Shown here piece by piece: positions 42,646-51,473 of a stretch of 64,000 nucleotides of DNA. The position numbers and the translations under genes were made by a program. How positions within the stretch are numbered: the stretch's first letter is position 1; each line of letters starts with the position of its first letter. This DNA comes from Clostridium_AM sp964554365 (GTDB lineage Bacteria > Bacillota > Clostridia > Clostridiales > Clostridiaceae). The DNA is taken from the NCBI GenBank assembly GCA_964554365.1, contig CAZKOJ010000002.1, positions 1-64,000 on the forward strand, in the 5' to 3' direction. The notes under the pieces were generated by a model. That model worked only from the letters and a program-made list of their open reading frames with translations, had not been told where the DNA came from and did no database searches.

Positions 42646-42674
42646 AGCCAATGATACTTTTAATATCATTGGCT
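42646..42674. repeat. Hairpin repeat, copy 2
   Basis: AGCCAATGATA/TATCATTGGCT around CTTTTAA. The core 23 bases are identical to 25419-25441. Here it follows the AEC transporter gene and may act as a weak terminator, although only short T tracts follow. Confidence 0.55.
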
Positions 42675-42691
42675 TCTTTCAGTAAATAAAC

Positions 42692-43618
42692 CTATCTTAA
42701 AATCATTGCAAAAATTGGAATGGTAGCAACCGACAATAGAGTTGAAAGTAGAACTCCTTTTGTAGCAAAGCCTACATCAGCATTATACTGTTGTGAAAAA
42801 ATTGTTGTGCATGCGGCTACTGGCATTGCAAAACTGATAATTAATACCTTTGCTAGCAGAGAGGTATCAGCTAAAATAAATTGCATAATTAGCAGTGTTA
42901 TGATTGGTATTATCAACAGCTTTACAAATGACATAACATATATGGACCCATTCCCCATAAGTTCTTTGAATTTTAATTCTCCTATCTGAATTCCGATGAC
43001 AAACATCGTAAGAGGTGTTGTTGCTGCCCCAATAATACTTATAGAATGCCCCAGAAATCCAGGTAGCTGAAAATTGCATAGGAACATCACATATCCAATT
43101 ACAACACCGATCATTCCTGGTGTTAAAAAATTTTTAAAGCTTATTTTAGTTTTAGACCCTGCAGAAAATTGAATAAGCATAATCCCCACAGTAAATAACA
43201 TAATATTATTTACCATCTCTATGACAGAGGCATAGAACACCGCTTCTTTTCCATACAGTGCATTAATTACTGGAATTCCCATAAACCCAGTATTAGCAAA
43301 TACCAACATAAATGCAAAGATACCTCCTTGTTGCTTCTTAATTTTCAACATTTTTACAAGGAGAAAGCCTATTGCAAAAGCAATTGCAAAAATTATCAAC
43401 ACAATTACGAATATGTACTGGCTACTTCTAAATATTTTCTGAGAAAATTCCACTTGCATTGCATCAATAACCAAGCAAGGCCAAGTTAGATTTACAACTA
43501 CTGTAGAAATGACTCTTGACTGGTTGATGTCAATTAATCCTTTTTTTCGAAAAATAATTCCAGGAATTATCATAATAAAAATCATACATAAAGAATTAAT
43601 AATCTCCATAATTGCCAT
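42692..43618 (-). CDS. AEC-family transporter (auxin efflux carrier/malate permease-like)
   Basis: 308 residues, about ten helices in two halves. IIPGIIFRKKGLIDINQSRV, LVFANTGFMGIPVINALYGK and MPVAACTTIFSQQYNAD are typical of AEC transporters, including the crossover motifs with N/G/P. Members move organic acids or auxin-like compounds. The ATG at 43618 follows GAGGAAAAGGAT. Monocistronic. The upstream gap 43619-44025 shows only a palindrome AATGATAT/ATATCATT (43686-43709), possibly its operator. Confidence 0.9.
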   Translation of the reverse strand: MAIMEIINSLCMIFIMIIPGIIFRKKGLIDINQSRVISTVVVNLTWPCLVIDAMQVEFSQKIFRSSQYIFVIVLIIFAIAFAIGFLLVKMLKIKKQQGGIFAFMLVFANTGFMGIPVINALYGKEAVFYASVIEMVNNIMLFTVGIMLIQFSAGSKTKISFKNFLTPGMIGVVIGYVMFLCNFQLPGFLGHSISIIGAATTPLTMFVIGIQIGELKFKELMGNGSIYVMSFVKLLIIPIITLLIMQFILADTSLLAKVLIISFAMPVAACTTIFSQQYNADVGFATKGVLLSTLLSVATIPIFAMILR

Positions 43619-44025
43619 ATCCTTTTCCTCCTTTATGTCTATTGTGAAATTTTCCTATAATTTAATCTCTAATTACATTACACAAAATGATATATTTCAC
43701 CATATCATTCTAATTCATCCATATGAAAACTCCGTCATAAATATAGCAACTCAAAACTCTATTTTTTCTTTATCTAATTTATTATATATTCCGTAGTAAT
43801 ATATAAAAGAATATAAGAATTAGAAATAGTACAAATAATATATATATAAATTTAAATGGTGATATAACACACATCGAAAACACCCCATTTAATTATAGTA
43901 TAGTGTATATTTTTATTAAGATTCACTTCTATTTGTATTGGAATCTATAGAATAGATATAACAAATTATTTCCATTCAGTCTAATTATGTAGCCTTGCTG
44001 GAATAAACATGTGCATTTTTATAAG

Positions 44026-44367
44026 CTATTCGGCGATCGGTTTTAGTTTCATTCCCCATATTGCAAGCTGACCTAGAATTGGTATTAATTCTTTGCATGC
44101 GTCGGTAGTTTTATATTCAACACGGACGGGGATTTCCATAAATTGTTCTCGAATAATCAGACCATCTTGTTCAAGTTCTTTTAGTGAACTAGCTAACATT
44201 GTATTTGAGATTCCTTTAAGTTTTCTTTTTAATACATTATAGCGTGTTGCTCCATCGCTATATAATGAGCATAGAATTTGTATTTTCCATTTTCCACCGA
44301 TTAATTCCATTGTTGCCTCTAGTGGACATTTGCCCTTACACGGACAGTTATTTGTATTCTGTGACAT
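44026..44367 (-). CDS. HxlR-family HTH regulator
   Basis: 113 residues. CPLEATMELIGGKWKIQIL, then RYNVLKRKLKGISNTMLASS and LKELEQDGLIIREQF, form the HxlR winged helix. Cys8, Cys10 and Cys14 lie near the N-terminus (NCPCKGKC), so thiol sensing is possible. It is divergent from the flavin-binding gene at 44653, the usual target arrangement. The ATG follows AAGGAAGGTAAAACT. Confidence 0.92.
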   Translation of the reverse strand: MSQNTNNCPCKGKCPLEATMELIGGKWKIQILCSLYSDGATRYNVLKRKLKGISNTMLASSLKELEQDGLIIREQFMEIPVRVEYKTTDACKELIPILGQLAIWGMKLKPIAE

Positions 44368-44652
44368 AGTTTTACCTTCCTTACTTAGTTTTATTTTTCT
44401 TACTTACTCATATTTTTTTGCGTAATTGAAATGATTTTCCATCAATAGTATAATCATATCAAGTAATAAAAAAAGAGTAAATACTAAAATAAGATTTAAA
44501 AAACAGGTATTTACTGATATAAAAGGAAAAGAAGGATTTAGCACCTGATTTTTGTGAACAGGAGGATACACAAGAAAAGTTCAAGAGGTAGCTTTGCTAT
44601 TGAAAGAATGCTTGTTATCTATAGATTAATAAAACGATATGGGGGTAATATC

Positions 44653-45051
44653 ATGGAAAAAGTAATGAATTTTTTGAAGGAAAATCCAGTACTCTATTTT
44701 GCAACTGTTGAAGGAGATAAGCCAAAGGTGAGACCTTTTGGTTTTTCTATGGAATTTGATGGGAAACTTTACTTTGGAATTGGAAAACATAAAAAGTCCT
44801 TTCAGCAGATTTTGGTAAATCCTAATGTTGAAATTTGTACTTGTAGTCAGAAAGGAACATGGATGCGTATCAGTGGAAAAGTGGTCGTTGATGATAGGCT
44901 AGAAGCGTTAGATGCAGCATTTACTGCAATGCCAAAATTAAAGCAGATGTACAATGAGCAGACTGGGATGGTATTAGGAGTACTTTATATTGAGGATGCC
45001 GTGGCTGAAATTGCAGACATGGCAGGTAATTTTGAAAAAATTGTTATTTAA
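44653..45051 (+). CDS. Pyridoxamine 5'-phosphate oxidase-like FMN-binding protein
   Basis: 132 residues from the ATG at 44653 (GGGGGTAATATC). PVLYFATVEGDKPKVRPFGF and KKSFQQILVNPNVEICT form the split-barrel flavin-binding fold. The frame is open 33 codons further up, but that part is unlike the family and has no ribosome site. Likely a flavin-dependent reductase of small compounds, controlled by the divergent HxlR gene. Confidence 0.9.
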   Translation: MEKVMNFLKENPVLYFATVEGDKPKVRPFGFSMEFDGKLYFGIGKHKKSFQQILVNPNVEICTCSQKGTWMRISGKVVVDDRLEALDAAFTAMPKLKQMYNEQTGMVLGVLYIEDAVAEIADMAGNFEKIVI

Positions 45052-45111
45052 TTCTAAAATATAGTCACAAAATTAAATACTAAATTTAGAATATGCGAAA
45101 AACAATTGAAG

Positions 45112-45157
45112 CGACTAGAAATTCAGATCTATAATAGATTATCTGAATTGCCTAGTT
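45112..45157. repeat. Long hairpin in intergenic gap
   Basis: CGACTAGAAATTCAGAT and ATCTGAATTGCCTAGTTG pair with small bulges. No T run follows. It lies in the 45052-45648 gap, which otherwise holds the terminator at 45315 and no gene I can support. Confidence 0.5.
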
Positions 45158-45314
45158 GGGGTAGTACCAGCATTTGTGTCATGTGCTGAAAAGTAAATGT
45201 TATAATATTCTATTTGATACTTATACAACTGCAAAAAAAGGCATAATTGCTTTTTTGGTTAGTTAACAAAATTAGGATTTTGTCAGTCGTAAACAATAAT
45301 TTTGGCTAATATAG

Positions 45315-45355
45315 TACAGCTTATAAATACAATTAATTTATATTTATAAGCTGTA
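45315..45355. terminator. Perfect hairpin, possible terminator
   Basis: A 15-bp perfect stem, TACAGCTTATAAATA/TATTTATAAGCTGTA, with an 11-base AT loop. Only weak T tracts follow. Confidence 0.6.
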
Positions 45356-45648
45356 TTAATTATTATAAAATTTTTCTTTTAAATGCAAAACAAAAAATTA
45401 TTTCTAGTCCATATCTTGTCTTACATTTAGTTTTATAGATTTAGTCTCATAATATTACTAATGTTCATTAATCGAAATCATTAAAATGAACACTTTATGA
45501 AAATTACGCCATTAAAATTCTTTAAAAAGAGTATTAATATGTAATAACATTAATGTCTTATACCATATAGTTCTATTAGGTATATAATTTAATGTTATTT
45601 GTTTTGCTCTTTGTACTCGCAACCTTAAATACCATCTACGTATGCTGA

Positions 45649-45840
45649 TCAGTTGACTAAGCCATCAAACCAAGCTTTTTCATGCCCAGCCCCAAAACCA
45701 TATTCAACATCTCTGTCAATTAACTCTCCATTTTGAAAATCAATGCTTCTACTCATATCTGCTATTTTATCTACACCATAAGCTAGTATTTTTTTCAAAT
45801 CTTCTTCAAATCTACTAATATCATTTGGTAAATTTATCAC
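45649..45840 (-). CDS. Short hypothetical protein, possibly a gene fragment
   Basis: 63 residues, acidic and soluble, with DISRFEEDLKKILAYGVDKI and ending YGFGAGHEKAWFDGLVN. GTG start with no clear ribosome site. Just to its right, on the plus strand (about 45875-45952), a frame without a start reads FDGTDKIHCRGKDAIATYNL, so the area looks like decayed coding sequence. No family recognised. Confidence 0.35.
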   Translation of the reverse strand: MINLPNDISRFEEDLKKILAYGVDKIADMSRSIDFQNGELIDRDVEYGFGAGHEKAWFDGLVN

Positions 45841-46022
45841 TTTAAGCAGATGTTATTCTCCACTATTTTTCAATATTTGATGGAACAGATAAAATCCATT
45901 GCCGAGGAAAAGATGCTATTGCTACATATAATCTTATGGAAAATACTCCATGAATTACCTGTAGTTTTTTTTGTTTTTTAGTCGATAGAGTAAGTATTCT
46001 ATCTAAAAAGGAGTGATTTATA

Positions 46023-47351
46023 TTGAAGTATTATAAAAAACTTTTGATGGTTCTTACTCTAATTACTGTGTTCGCTTTAACTAATACCTTTGTTTCCGCT
46101 AAACCTATTAAGAATTCAGGCTCTCCCCCTACTGCTCCAACTTCATTAACTTATTCTGGAATAACAACAAGTGAAGCAACTTTAAACTGGCAAGCAGTTT
46201 CTGGCGCAACAGGTTATAAAGTATATAGAGCAACATCAAATGATTCAAATTACACTTTAATAGCTACAATTTCAACTAATAGCTATAAAAACACAGCATT
46301 AGTATCTAACACAAAATATTGGTATTTTGTTAGAGCATATAACTCCTATGGTACATCCCTAGATTCTACCCATATAAACCTTACAACAACTCAACCTACA
46401 TCAATTTCTAAGAAACTAGTTCTTGGATATACAACTTATTATTACTCTGGAGATAGTTCTTCTTATAACTCAATGACAACTAATACTTCAACCTTAGATG
46501 AAATTGCTACAGATACTTATACGACAGATTCTTATGGTAATATTGCTGGACTTGTTCCAACCAATCAAATAACTTATGCAAATGGCAATAATATTAAAAC
46601 ACTTGCTATGATAACAAATAACTTTGATGGAAGCATAGCCAAAACTTTATTAGAAAGTTCAGTTAATAGACAAGCTTTAATAAATAATATTTTAAATGCT
46701 GTGAAAATTAATGGATATAAAGGTGTTAATGTAGACCTTGAAGGTGTATATTATTACGATAGAAGCTACTTAACAACTTTTATGAGTGAACTTTACAATG
46801 CACTCCATCCTCAAGGCTTCTATGTAACAATGGCTGTTCCAGCAAAAACTAGTGATAGTCCCACAGCTGCTTGGAATGGAGCTTATAATTATGCTTCCCT
46901 TGCAAATTACACCGATCAAATAGTATTAATGACTTATGATGAGCATTATCCAGGTGGAACACCAGGTGCTATAGCTTCAATTGGCTGGGTAGAAAACGTA
47001 ATAAAATATGCTGCTTCAGTTATACCAAAAGAAAAATTATTACTTGGAACCGTAGCATATGGATATGACTGGTCTTCAAATGGAACTAAGGCTTACGGAA
47101 TTTCAGGCATTTACAATTTAGCTTTAAATTATGGTGCTACCATAAAATGGGATTATGTGTCGCAATCTCCATACTTCACCTATTTGGATGCTGCAGGGAT
47201 AAGTCACACTGTATGGTTTGAAAATGCTCAAAGTTTAAACTATAAACTTGACCTAGTAAATTCATATAATTTATCTGGCATAGCTATATGGAGACTTGGA
47301 CTTGAAAAAACTGATTATTGGACAAGCATCAAAACAAAATTTAACAGATAA
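46023..47351 (+). CDS. Secreted GH18 glycoside hydrolase with fibronectin type III domain
   Basis: 442 residues. Signal peptide (1-26, VSA cut), an FN3 domain (about 36-122: APTSLTYSGITTSEATLNWQ and YWYFVRAYNSYG), then a GH18 catalytic domain. KLVLGYTTYYYSGD opens the barrel, and GVNVDLEGV carries Asp238 and catalytic Glu240. QIVLMTYDEHYPGG and LLLGTVAYGYDW are further GH18 strands. It probably hydrolyses chitin or peptidoglycan glycans outside the cell; the DLEG motif is like the spore cortex/YaaH-type branch. The TTG start follows AAAGGAGTGATTTATA. Confidence 0.92.
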   Translation: MKYYKKLLMVLTLITVFALTNTFVSAKPIKNSGSPPTAPTSLTYSGITTSEATLNWQAVSGATGYKVYRATSNDSNYTLIATISTNSYKNTALVSNTKYWYFVRAYNSYGTSLDSTHINLTTTQPTSISKKLVLGYTTYYYSGDSSSYNSMTTNTSTLDEIATDTYTTDSYGNIAGLVPTNQITYANGNNIKTLAMITNNFDGSIAKTLLESSVNRQALINNILNAVKINGYKGVNVDLEGVYYYDRSYLTTFMSELYNALHPQGFYVTMAVPAKTSDSPTAAWNGAYNYASLANYTDQIVLMTYDEHYPGGTPGAIASIGWVENVIKYAASVIPKEKLLLGTVAYGYDWSSNGTKAYGISGIYNLALNYGATIKWDYVSQSPYFTYLDAAGISHTVWFENAQSLNYKLDLVNSYNLSGIAIWRLGLEKTDYWTSIKTKFNR

Positions 47352-47370
47352 AATAACTATTGAAACATGA

Positions 47371-47404
47371 AAAGGGAGAACCACCATCATATGGAGGCTC
47401 TCCT
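47371..47404 (+). terminator. Terminator after GH18 gene
   Basis: GGGAGAACCACCAT and ATGGAGGCTCTCC form an imperfect stem followed by TTCTTT. Confidence 0.65.
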
Positions 47405-47541
47405 TCTTTACTATTTATATACATGTAACAAAAATATAAAGCAAAATTATAGGTATTATTTAACATTGACATTTACATCAATCCTACTTAATATCATCAT
47501 AGGATTACAAAATAATACTAGATATTTAGAGGAGGTGCATT

Positions 47542-48588
47542 ATGTTTTTAATTATAGGATTAACAATAATTACATTTATCGCTTTTTTAGCCTCATATTT
47601 ACTAGATCCAAGACGACTAGTTAATGGACTTCTATTTAATGTTTTCTTATTTTCATTTATGATTACAATTGTTTATATGGCTTTTACAATACAAAATCGT
47701 GCTTTAACTTTTTTAGTCCTTAGTTTTATCTTATTAATATCCATAGTGCTTATATTTGGTATTTATGCATTAATTGTAGCACTATTTATAAACGCAAAAA
47801 TTGTTATGAAACGTGAAAGTAGAACTCCTGGTAATTTATTAACTTTATTTTTAGCTATAGGTTTAATTGGTTGTTTGATTTGGTCTGTAATTATGAGTAA
47901 AGTAAATTTTTCGCCTGAAATAAAGATTTTATTGGGTAGTTTTACTCTTATTGCCGTATATTATTTATTTAGTATTTTTAACTTTTTAATGATATCACTT
48001 ATTTATCAATTTAACCGTTCAAAATTAAATCAAGATTTTATTATTGTTTTAGGTAGTGGATTGATTGGAGATAGAGTTCCTCCTTTATTAGCTAGTCGTA
48101 TTAATAAAGCTATTGAATTTTATCATAAACAAGCTGCTGTCTCAACTCCACCAAAAATCATTTTTTCTGGAGGACAAGGAGCTGATGAGAAAATTTCAGA
48201 ATCTTTAGCTATGCAAAGATATGCAATTGAAAAAGGTATTCCTATTAAAGATACTATTTTAGAAGATAAATCAGTTAATACATTGCAAAACATGGAATTT
48301 TCTAAAAAAATAATGGAGGATTTGATCCCAAATAACTCTAATAGCATATTTGTAACAAATAATTTTCATTTATTCCGTGCTGGGATTTATGCAAGAAAAG
48401 CAAACTTGAACAGTCAAGGCATTGGTTCTAAAACAGCACTTTATTTTTTACCCAATGCAATGATTAGAGAATACATTGCTATTGTGGTGCTAAATAAAAA
48501 GCAACATGCAATTATTATTAGTTTAATATTCTTTGTAAGTTTAATCTTGTCCATAGTACAATATTTTTTTGTTAGACCTTATTTATAA
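47542..48588 (+). CDS. YdcF/SanA-like membrane protein (DUF218)
   Basis: 348 residues. Four N-terminal helices (about 2-155 region) precede a DUF218 domain: FIIVLGSGLIGDRVPPLLASR, IIFSGGQGADEKISESLAM and LEDKSVNTLQNMEFSK are the family motifs, and VTNNFHLFRA carries the conserved His. A last helix lies at about 320-345. Proteins of this fold are linked to envelope and vancomycin-related phenotypes; the reaction is not known. The ATG follows AGAGGAGGTGCATT. Confidence 0.9.
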   Translation: MFLIIGLTIITFIAFLASYLLDPRRLVNGLLFNVFLFSFMITIVYMAFTIQNRALTFLVLSFILLISIVLIFGIYALIVALFINAKIVMKRESRTPGNLLTLFLAIGLIGCLIWSVIMSKVNFSPEIKILLGSFTLIAVYYLFSIFNFLMISLIYQFNRSKLNQDFIIVLGSGLIGDRVPPLLASRINKAIEFYHKQAAVSTPPKIIFSGGQGADEKISESLAMQRYAIEKGIPIKDTILEDKSVNTLQNMEFSKKIMEDLIPNNSNSIFVTNNFHLFRAGIYARKANLNSQGIGSKTALYFLPNAMIREYIAIVVLNKKQHAIIISLIFFVSLILSIVQYFFVRPYL

Positions 48589-48672
48589 AAGAAATACAAG
48601 TTACTGATAGAAAAGATATTAACGGAATAAAACTCAAATTTGACGAAAAAGTTATAAAATACATCTTAGAAA

Positions 48673-48712
48673 AAGGATGGTCACCAGATGATGGAGGTGA
48701 TCATCCTTCTTT
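48673..48712 (+). terminator. Terminator after YdcF-like gene
   Basis: AAGGATGGTCACC and GGTGATCATCCTT form a strong stem followed by CTTTATT. Confidence 0.85.
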
Positions 48713-48757
48713 ATTAAAAATAGTTCCATTTTACTTAACTTCACATCTTTACTAATT

Positions 48758-49303
48758 TTACCATTTTTCACGATGTATTATCTCTTCGAGTTTCTTTCGT
48801 GGACGTGCTTTTGGTGTTTCATCTGCATAACCAACTGGAATAATACCTACTACATATTTGTCCAAAGGTATATTTAATATTGGCCTGATTTCTTCTTGGG
48901 TAAACCACGCAACCCAACAAGTACCTAATCCTAAATTGTCAGCTTCAAGCACTATATGTTCTATTGCAATGGATGTATCTCTAATTATAAGCTTAAGCTC
49001 TGGTTGCGGACTATTCTCATTTAGTACTATGTCTACATCATCCTTTATTCTTGCACGTATATCTGCAACACATACGATATGGATTGGAGCAGTGCTCATC
49101 CATTTTTGATCGTGAGATGCTTTTGCTATTTTTTGTCTAGTCAACTCTGATTTGACTACAATAAAGTGCCAAGGCTGCGTGTTATCACCAGATGGAGCAA
49201 GTCTTGCACTTTCAAGTAGCTGAAGAATTTTTTCATCTTCCACAGGTTTGTCAATATATTTTCTTATGCTTCTTCTTTCCAAAATCGCTTGCGTAATGTC
49301 CAT
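48758..49303 (-). CDS. Nitroreductase-family protein
   Basis: 181 residues. RRSIRKYIDKPVEDEKILQL and ARLAPSGDNTQPWHFIVV bind FMN. NLGLGTCWVAWFTQEEIRPI and VGIIPVGYADETPKARPRK end the domain. This is the small FMN-dependent NAD(P)H oxidoreductase fold that reduces nitro and quinone compounds. The ATG follows AAGGGGAGGTTTTATT. Monocistronic between terminators. Confidence 0.92.
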   Translation of the reverse strand: MDITQAILERRSIRKYIDKPVEDEKILQLLESARLAPSGDNTQPWHFIVVKSELTRQKIAKASHDQKWMSTAPIHIVCVADIRARIKDDVDIVLNENSPQPELKLIIRDTSIAIEHIVLEADNLGLGTCWVAWFTQEEIRPILNIPLDKYVVGIIPVGYADETPKARPRKKLEEIIHREKW

Positions 49304-49331
49304 AATAAAACCTCCCCTTATTTCTTTTAAG

Positions 49332-49358
49332 TGGCAAATGATTCGTAATCATTTGCCA
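49332..49358. terminator. Perfect hairpin upstream of nitroreductase
   Basis: TGGCAAATGATT/AATCATTTGCCA around CGT, 29 bases upstream of the nitroreductase ATG. It may be an operator or a terminator remnant rather than an end of transcription. Confidence 0.5.
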
Positions 49359-49380
49359 TCTTCACTAATTTCATATTAAT

Positions 49381-49428
49381 AATAACATAACAACACTGAC
49401 ATAAACCTGTCAGTGTTATTATGTTATT
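49381..49428 (-). terminator. Long terminator after NarL-type regulator gene
   Basis: A 21-bp stem with one mismatch (AATAACATAACAACACTGACA and its complement). It lies just after the regulator stop codon. Confidence 0.8.
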
Positions 49429-49446
49429 ATTAATGCATTTAAATCT

Positions 49447-50112
49447 TTAAGTTGTGCAAAAGTGTTTCTGTAAATATAAAATCAATTCAGCTCGGTTATG
49501 TAATTGGAGCTTTTCAAGTATTCTTGAAACATAATTTTTCACAGTGCCTTCCGTTAAAAACATCTCCTTGCCAATAGATTTATTGCTTTTACCCTGCATT
49601 ATGTACTCTGTAACCTCCTTCTCCCTTTGAGTAAGTAAATGGATAAGATTTTCTTCTCCTGAATTTTTAAATTCAAAGTTTTTTTTGTTATTCATTGAGT
49701 TTAATGCCTTTACAACTTTCAAAGTAATTTTTGGATTTAGAAGCACGTTACCTTCGCAAGCAGTTTTGATGGAGTCAATAATTTCCTTTGAGGCTGAATC
49801 TTTAAGAATATATCCATCCGCTCCATTTTTAAGCACATCAAAGATATATTCATCTTCATTAAAGGTTGTCAGAATAATTATCTTTATATCGGGATATTTT
49901 TCTTTCACTAATTTTGTTGCTTCTATACCATCCTTAACAGGCATTCTTATATCCATCAATATAACTTCTGGCATTGTAGTTAACAAAAGCTTTAATAAGT
50001 CTTGTCCATTTACTGCTTCCCCAATAACCTCTATTTCTTCATGAAGACTTAAAATCATTTTTAACCCTTCTCTTACAATCTCCTGATCATCAACAATTAC
50101 AACCTTTATCAT
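49447..50112 (-). CDS. NarL/LuxR-family response regulator
   Basis: 221 residues: a receiver with DD at 8-9 and phospho-acceptor Asp54 in LMDIRMPVKDG, then a LuxR-type HTH (LTQREKEVTEYIMQGKSNKS followed by IGKEMFLTEGTVKNYVSRI). Its partner kinase lies 26 bases upstream. The divergent ABC-2 exporter operon at 51474 is the probable target, as in LiaR or DesR type systems that react to envelope or lipid stress. The ATG follows AGGGGGAAACGGT. Confidence 0.93.
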   Translation of the reverse strand: MIKVVIVDDQEIVREGLKMILSLHEEIEVIGEAVNGQDLLKLLLTTMPEVILMDIRMPVKDGIEATKLVKEKYPDIKIIILTTFNEDEYIFDVLKNGADGYILKDSASKEIIDSIKTACEGNVLLNPKITLKVVKALNSMNNKKNFEFKNSGEENLIHLLTQREKEVTEYIMQGKSNKSIGKEMFLTEGTVKNYVSRILEKLQLHNRAELILYLQKHFCTT

Positions 50113-50138
50113 ACCGTTTCCCCCTAATTATAATAAGA

Positions 50139-51305
50139 TTACTCCATCTCTGGAATACCTGCCTCAATGGTGAAGCCGCTTCCTTTTTCTGAATTAAACT
50201 TGACCTTTCCTCCAAGAGCTTCTATTCTCTCCTCTATCCCTTTAACTCCATTAGATTTTACAATGTTATTACATTCTAATCCATTGTTTTTAACTTTTAA
50301 AATAATCATATTAGACTCTTTAAATATTTCTATATCAAAAACATCTGCATTTCCGTGCTTAATTCCATTTGTAACAGCTTCCCTAACGGTTTTATATATA
50401 CAATTTTTAATATCGGGACTTACAGCTTCTACTTTATCATTCATTTGTAAAATTAACTTTATTCTATTTGTCTCTTTAAAGTTCTGAAAAAGTTCATTGA
50501 TAGATTCTCGTAATTTTTTAACAGAGTTCTTTTCCTTAAGTAGACTTACTGCTTTTCTAAGATTCGTTATGCAGTCCTTTGAAATATTTTGTGTTTTATT
50601 TATAACTTCCTTTGCCTTTTCTGGCTTTAACTCCAGTACATTTTCAGCATATTCTAGATTCATTTTTAGGGCTACAAGAGAATGACCTATAGAATCATGA
50701 AGTTCCTGGGCTATTCGTGTTCTTTCCTTTGCAATAGTAAGCTCTTCAATTTTATTTGAAAACTCTTTTAGTTTTAAATTTGTAGCTTTTAATTCCTTAT
50801 TTAAGACTTCTATTCTTGTTTTTTCAATTATAGTATTTCTAAATAAAAAAACTATAAAAAGTGAACCTAAATAGTTAATTACCGCACTTTTAACACTATC
50901 TGCTTTAGTTAAATCAACATATGGAACATTTGATATGCAGTAAACTAGAAAGGTAAAGATAACAGCTAAAACTTCTACCTTTTTAATTGTTACAATTATC
51001 TCTATAAGCAAAAAAACGTTATAAACCGCTGTTCCAAAGCATTTCAATTCATATGTAAAATATCCAACAGCAATAACACTTATTGCATATGAAAGATAGT
51101 AGAGTTTCCCCTTTCTATCCTTTAGATATTTACTTCTTATATGATTGTTTCCCTGTAACATTAAAATCATAAGGATTAAAATAAATTTCATATTACTATT
51201 GGTTTTATAATAGTTCAATATAGTATCTAGTATTGAAAGTACAGCTAAATACTGCATAGCTTTTAGTACAAGTAATCTACTCTTTGTTGATGAAAAAATG
51301 TCCAT
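50139..51305 (-). CDS. Sensor histidine kinase, HisKA_3 type
   Basis: 388 residues from the ATG at 51305. Five or six N-terminal membrane helices (about 10-155) with almost no external loop indicate intramembrane sensing. The HisKA_3 dimer domain has TRIAQELHDSIGHSLVALK with phospho-acceptor His203. The C-terminal HATPase has AVTNGIKHGNA and GVKGIEERIEALGGKV. The DesK/LiaS-like layout suggests detection of membrane state or of a membrane-active compound. Operon with the NarL-type regulator. Confidence 0.92.
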   Translation of the reverse strand: MDIFSSTKSRLLVLKAMQYLAVLSILDTILNYYKTNSNMKFILILMILMLQGNNHIRSKYLKDRKGKLYYLSYAISVIAVGYFTYELKCFGTAVYNVFLLIEIIVTIKKVEVLAVIFTFLVYCISNVPYVDLTKADSVKSAVINYLGSLFIVFLFRNTIIEKTRIEVLNKELKATNLKLKEFSNKIEELTIAKERTRIAQELHDSIGHSLVALKMNLEYAENVLELKPEKAKEVINKTQNISKDCITNLRKAVSLLKEKNSVKKLRESINELFQNFKETNRIKLILQMNDKVEAVSPDIKNCIYKTVREAVTNGIKHGNADVFDIEIFKESNMIILKVKNNGLECNNIVKSNGVKGIEERIEALGGKVKFNSEKGSGFTIEAGIPEME

Positions 51306-51473
51306 AAAAAACAACCTTCCAAATGTAATTTTAAATCTATTATATCACCTTATCCTTTATATAAGAACATGACTAAAGTCATACTCAAATTGAGTACTAT
51401 AGTGAATATGAAAAATCTACCTGCCGCTGTAAAATAATATCATAATAAAAAAATTTACAGGGAGGTTTGAGAT

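Noticed and set aside
45860..46022. Possible c-di-GMP riboswitch before the GH18 gene
   Set aside because: The conserved GEMM core and tetraloop receptor are absent; the sequence reads better as a coding remnant.
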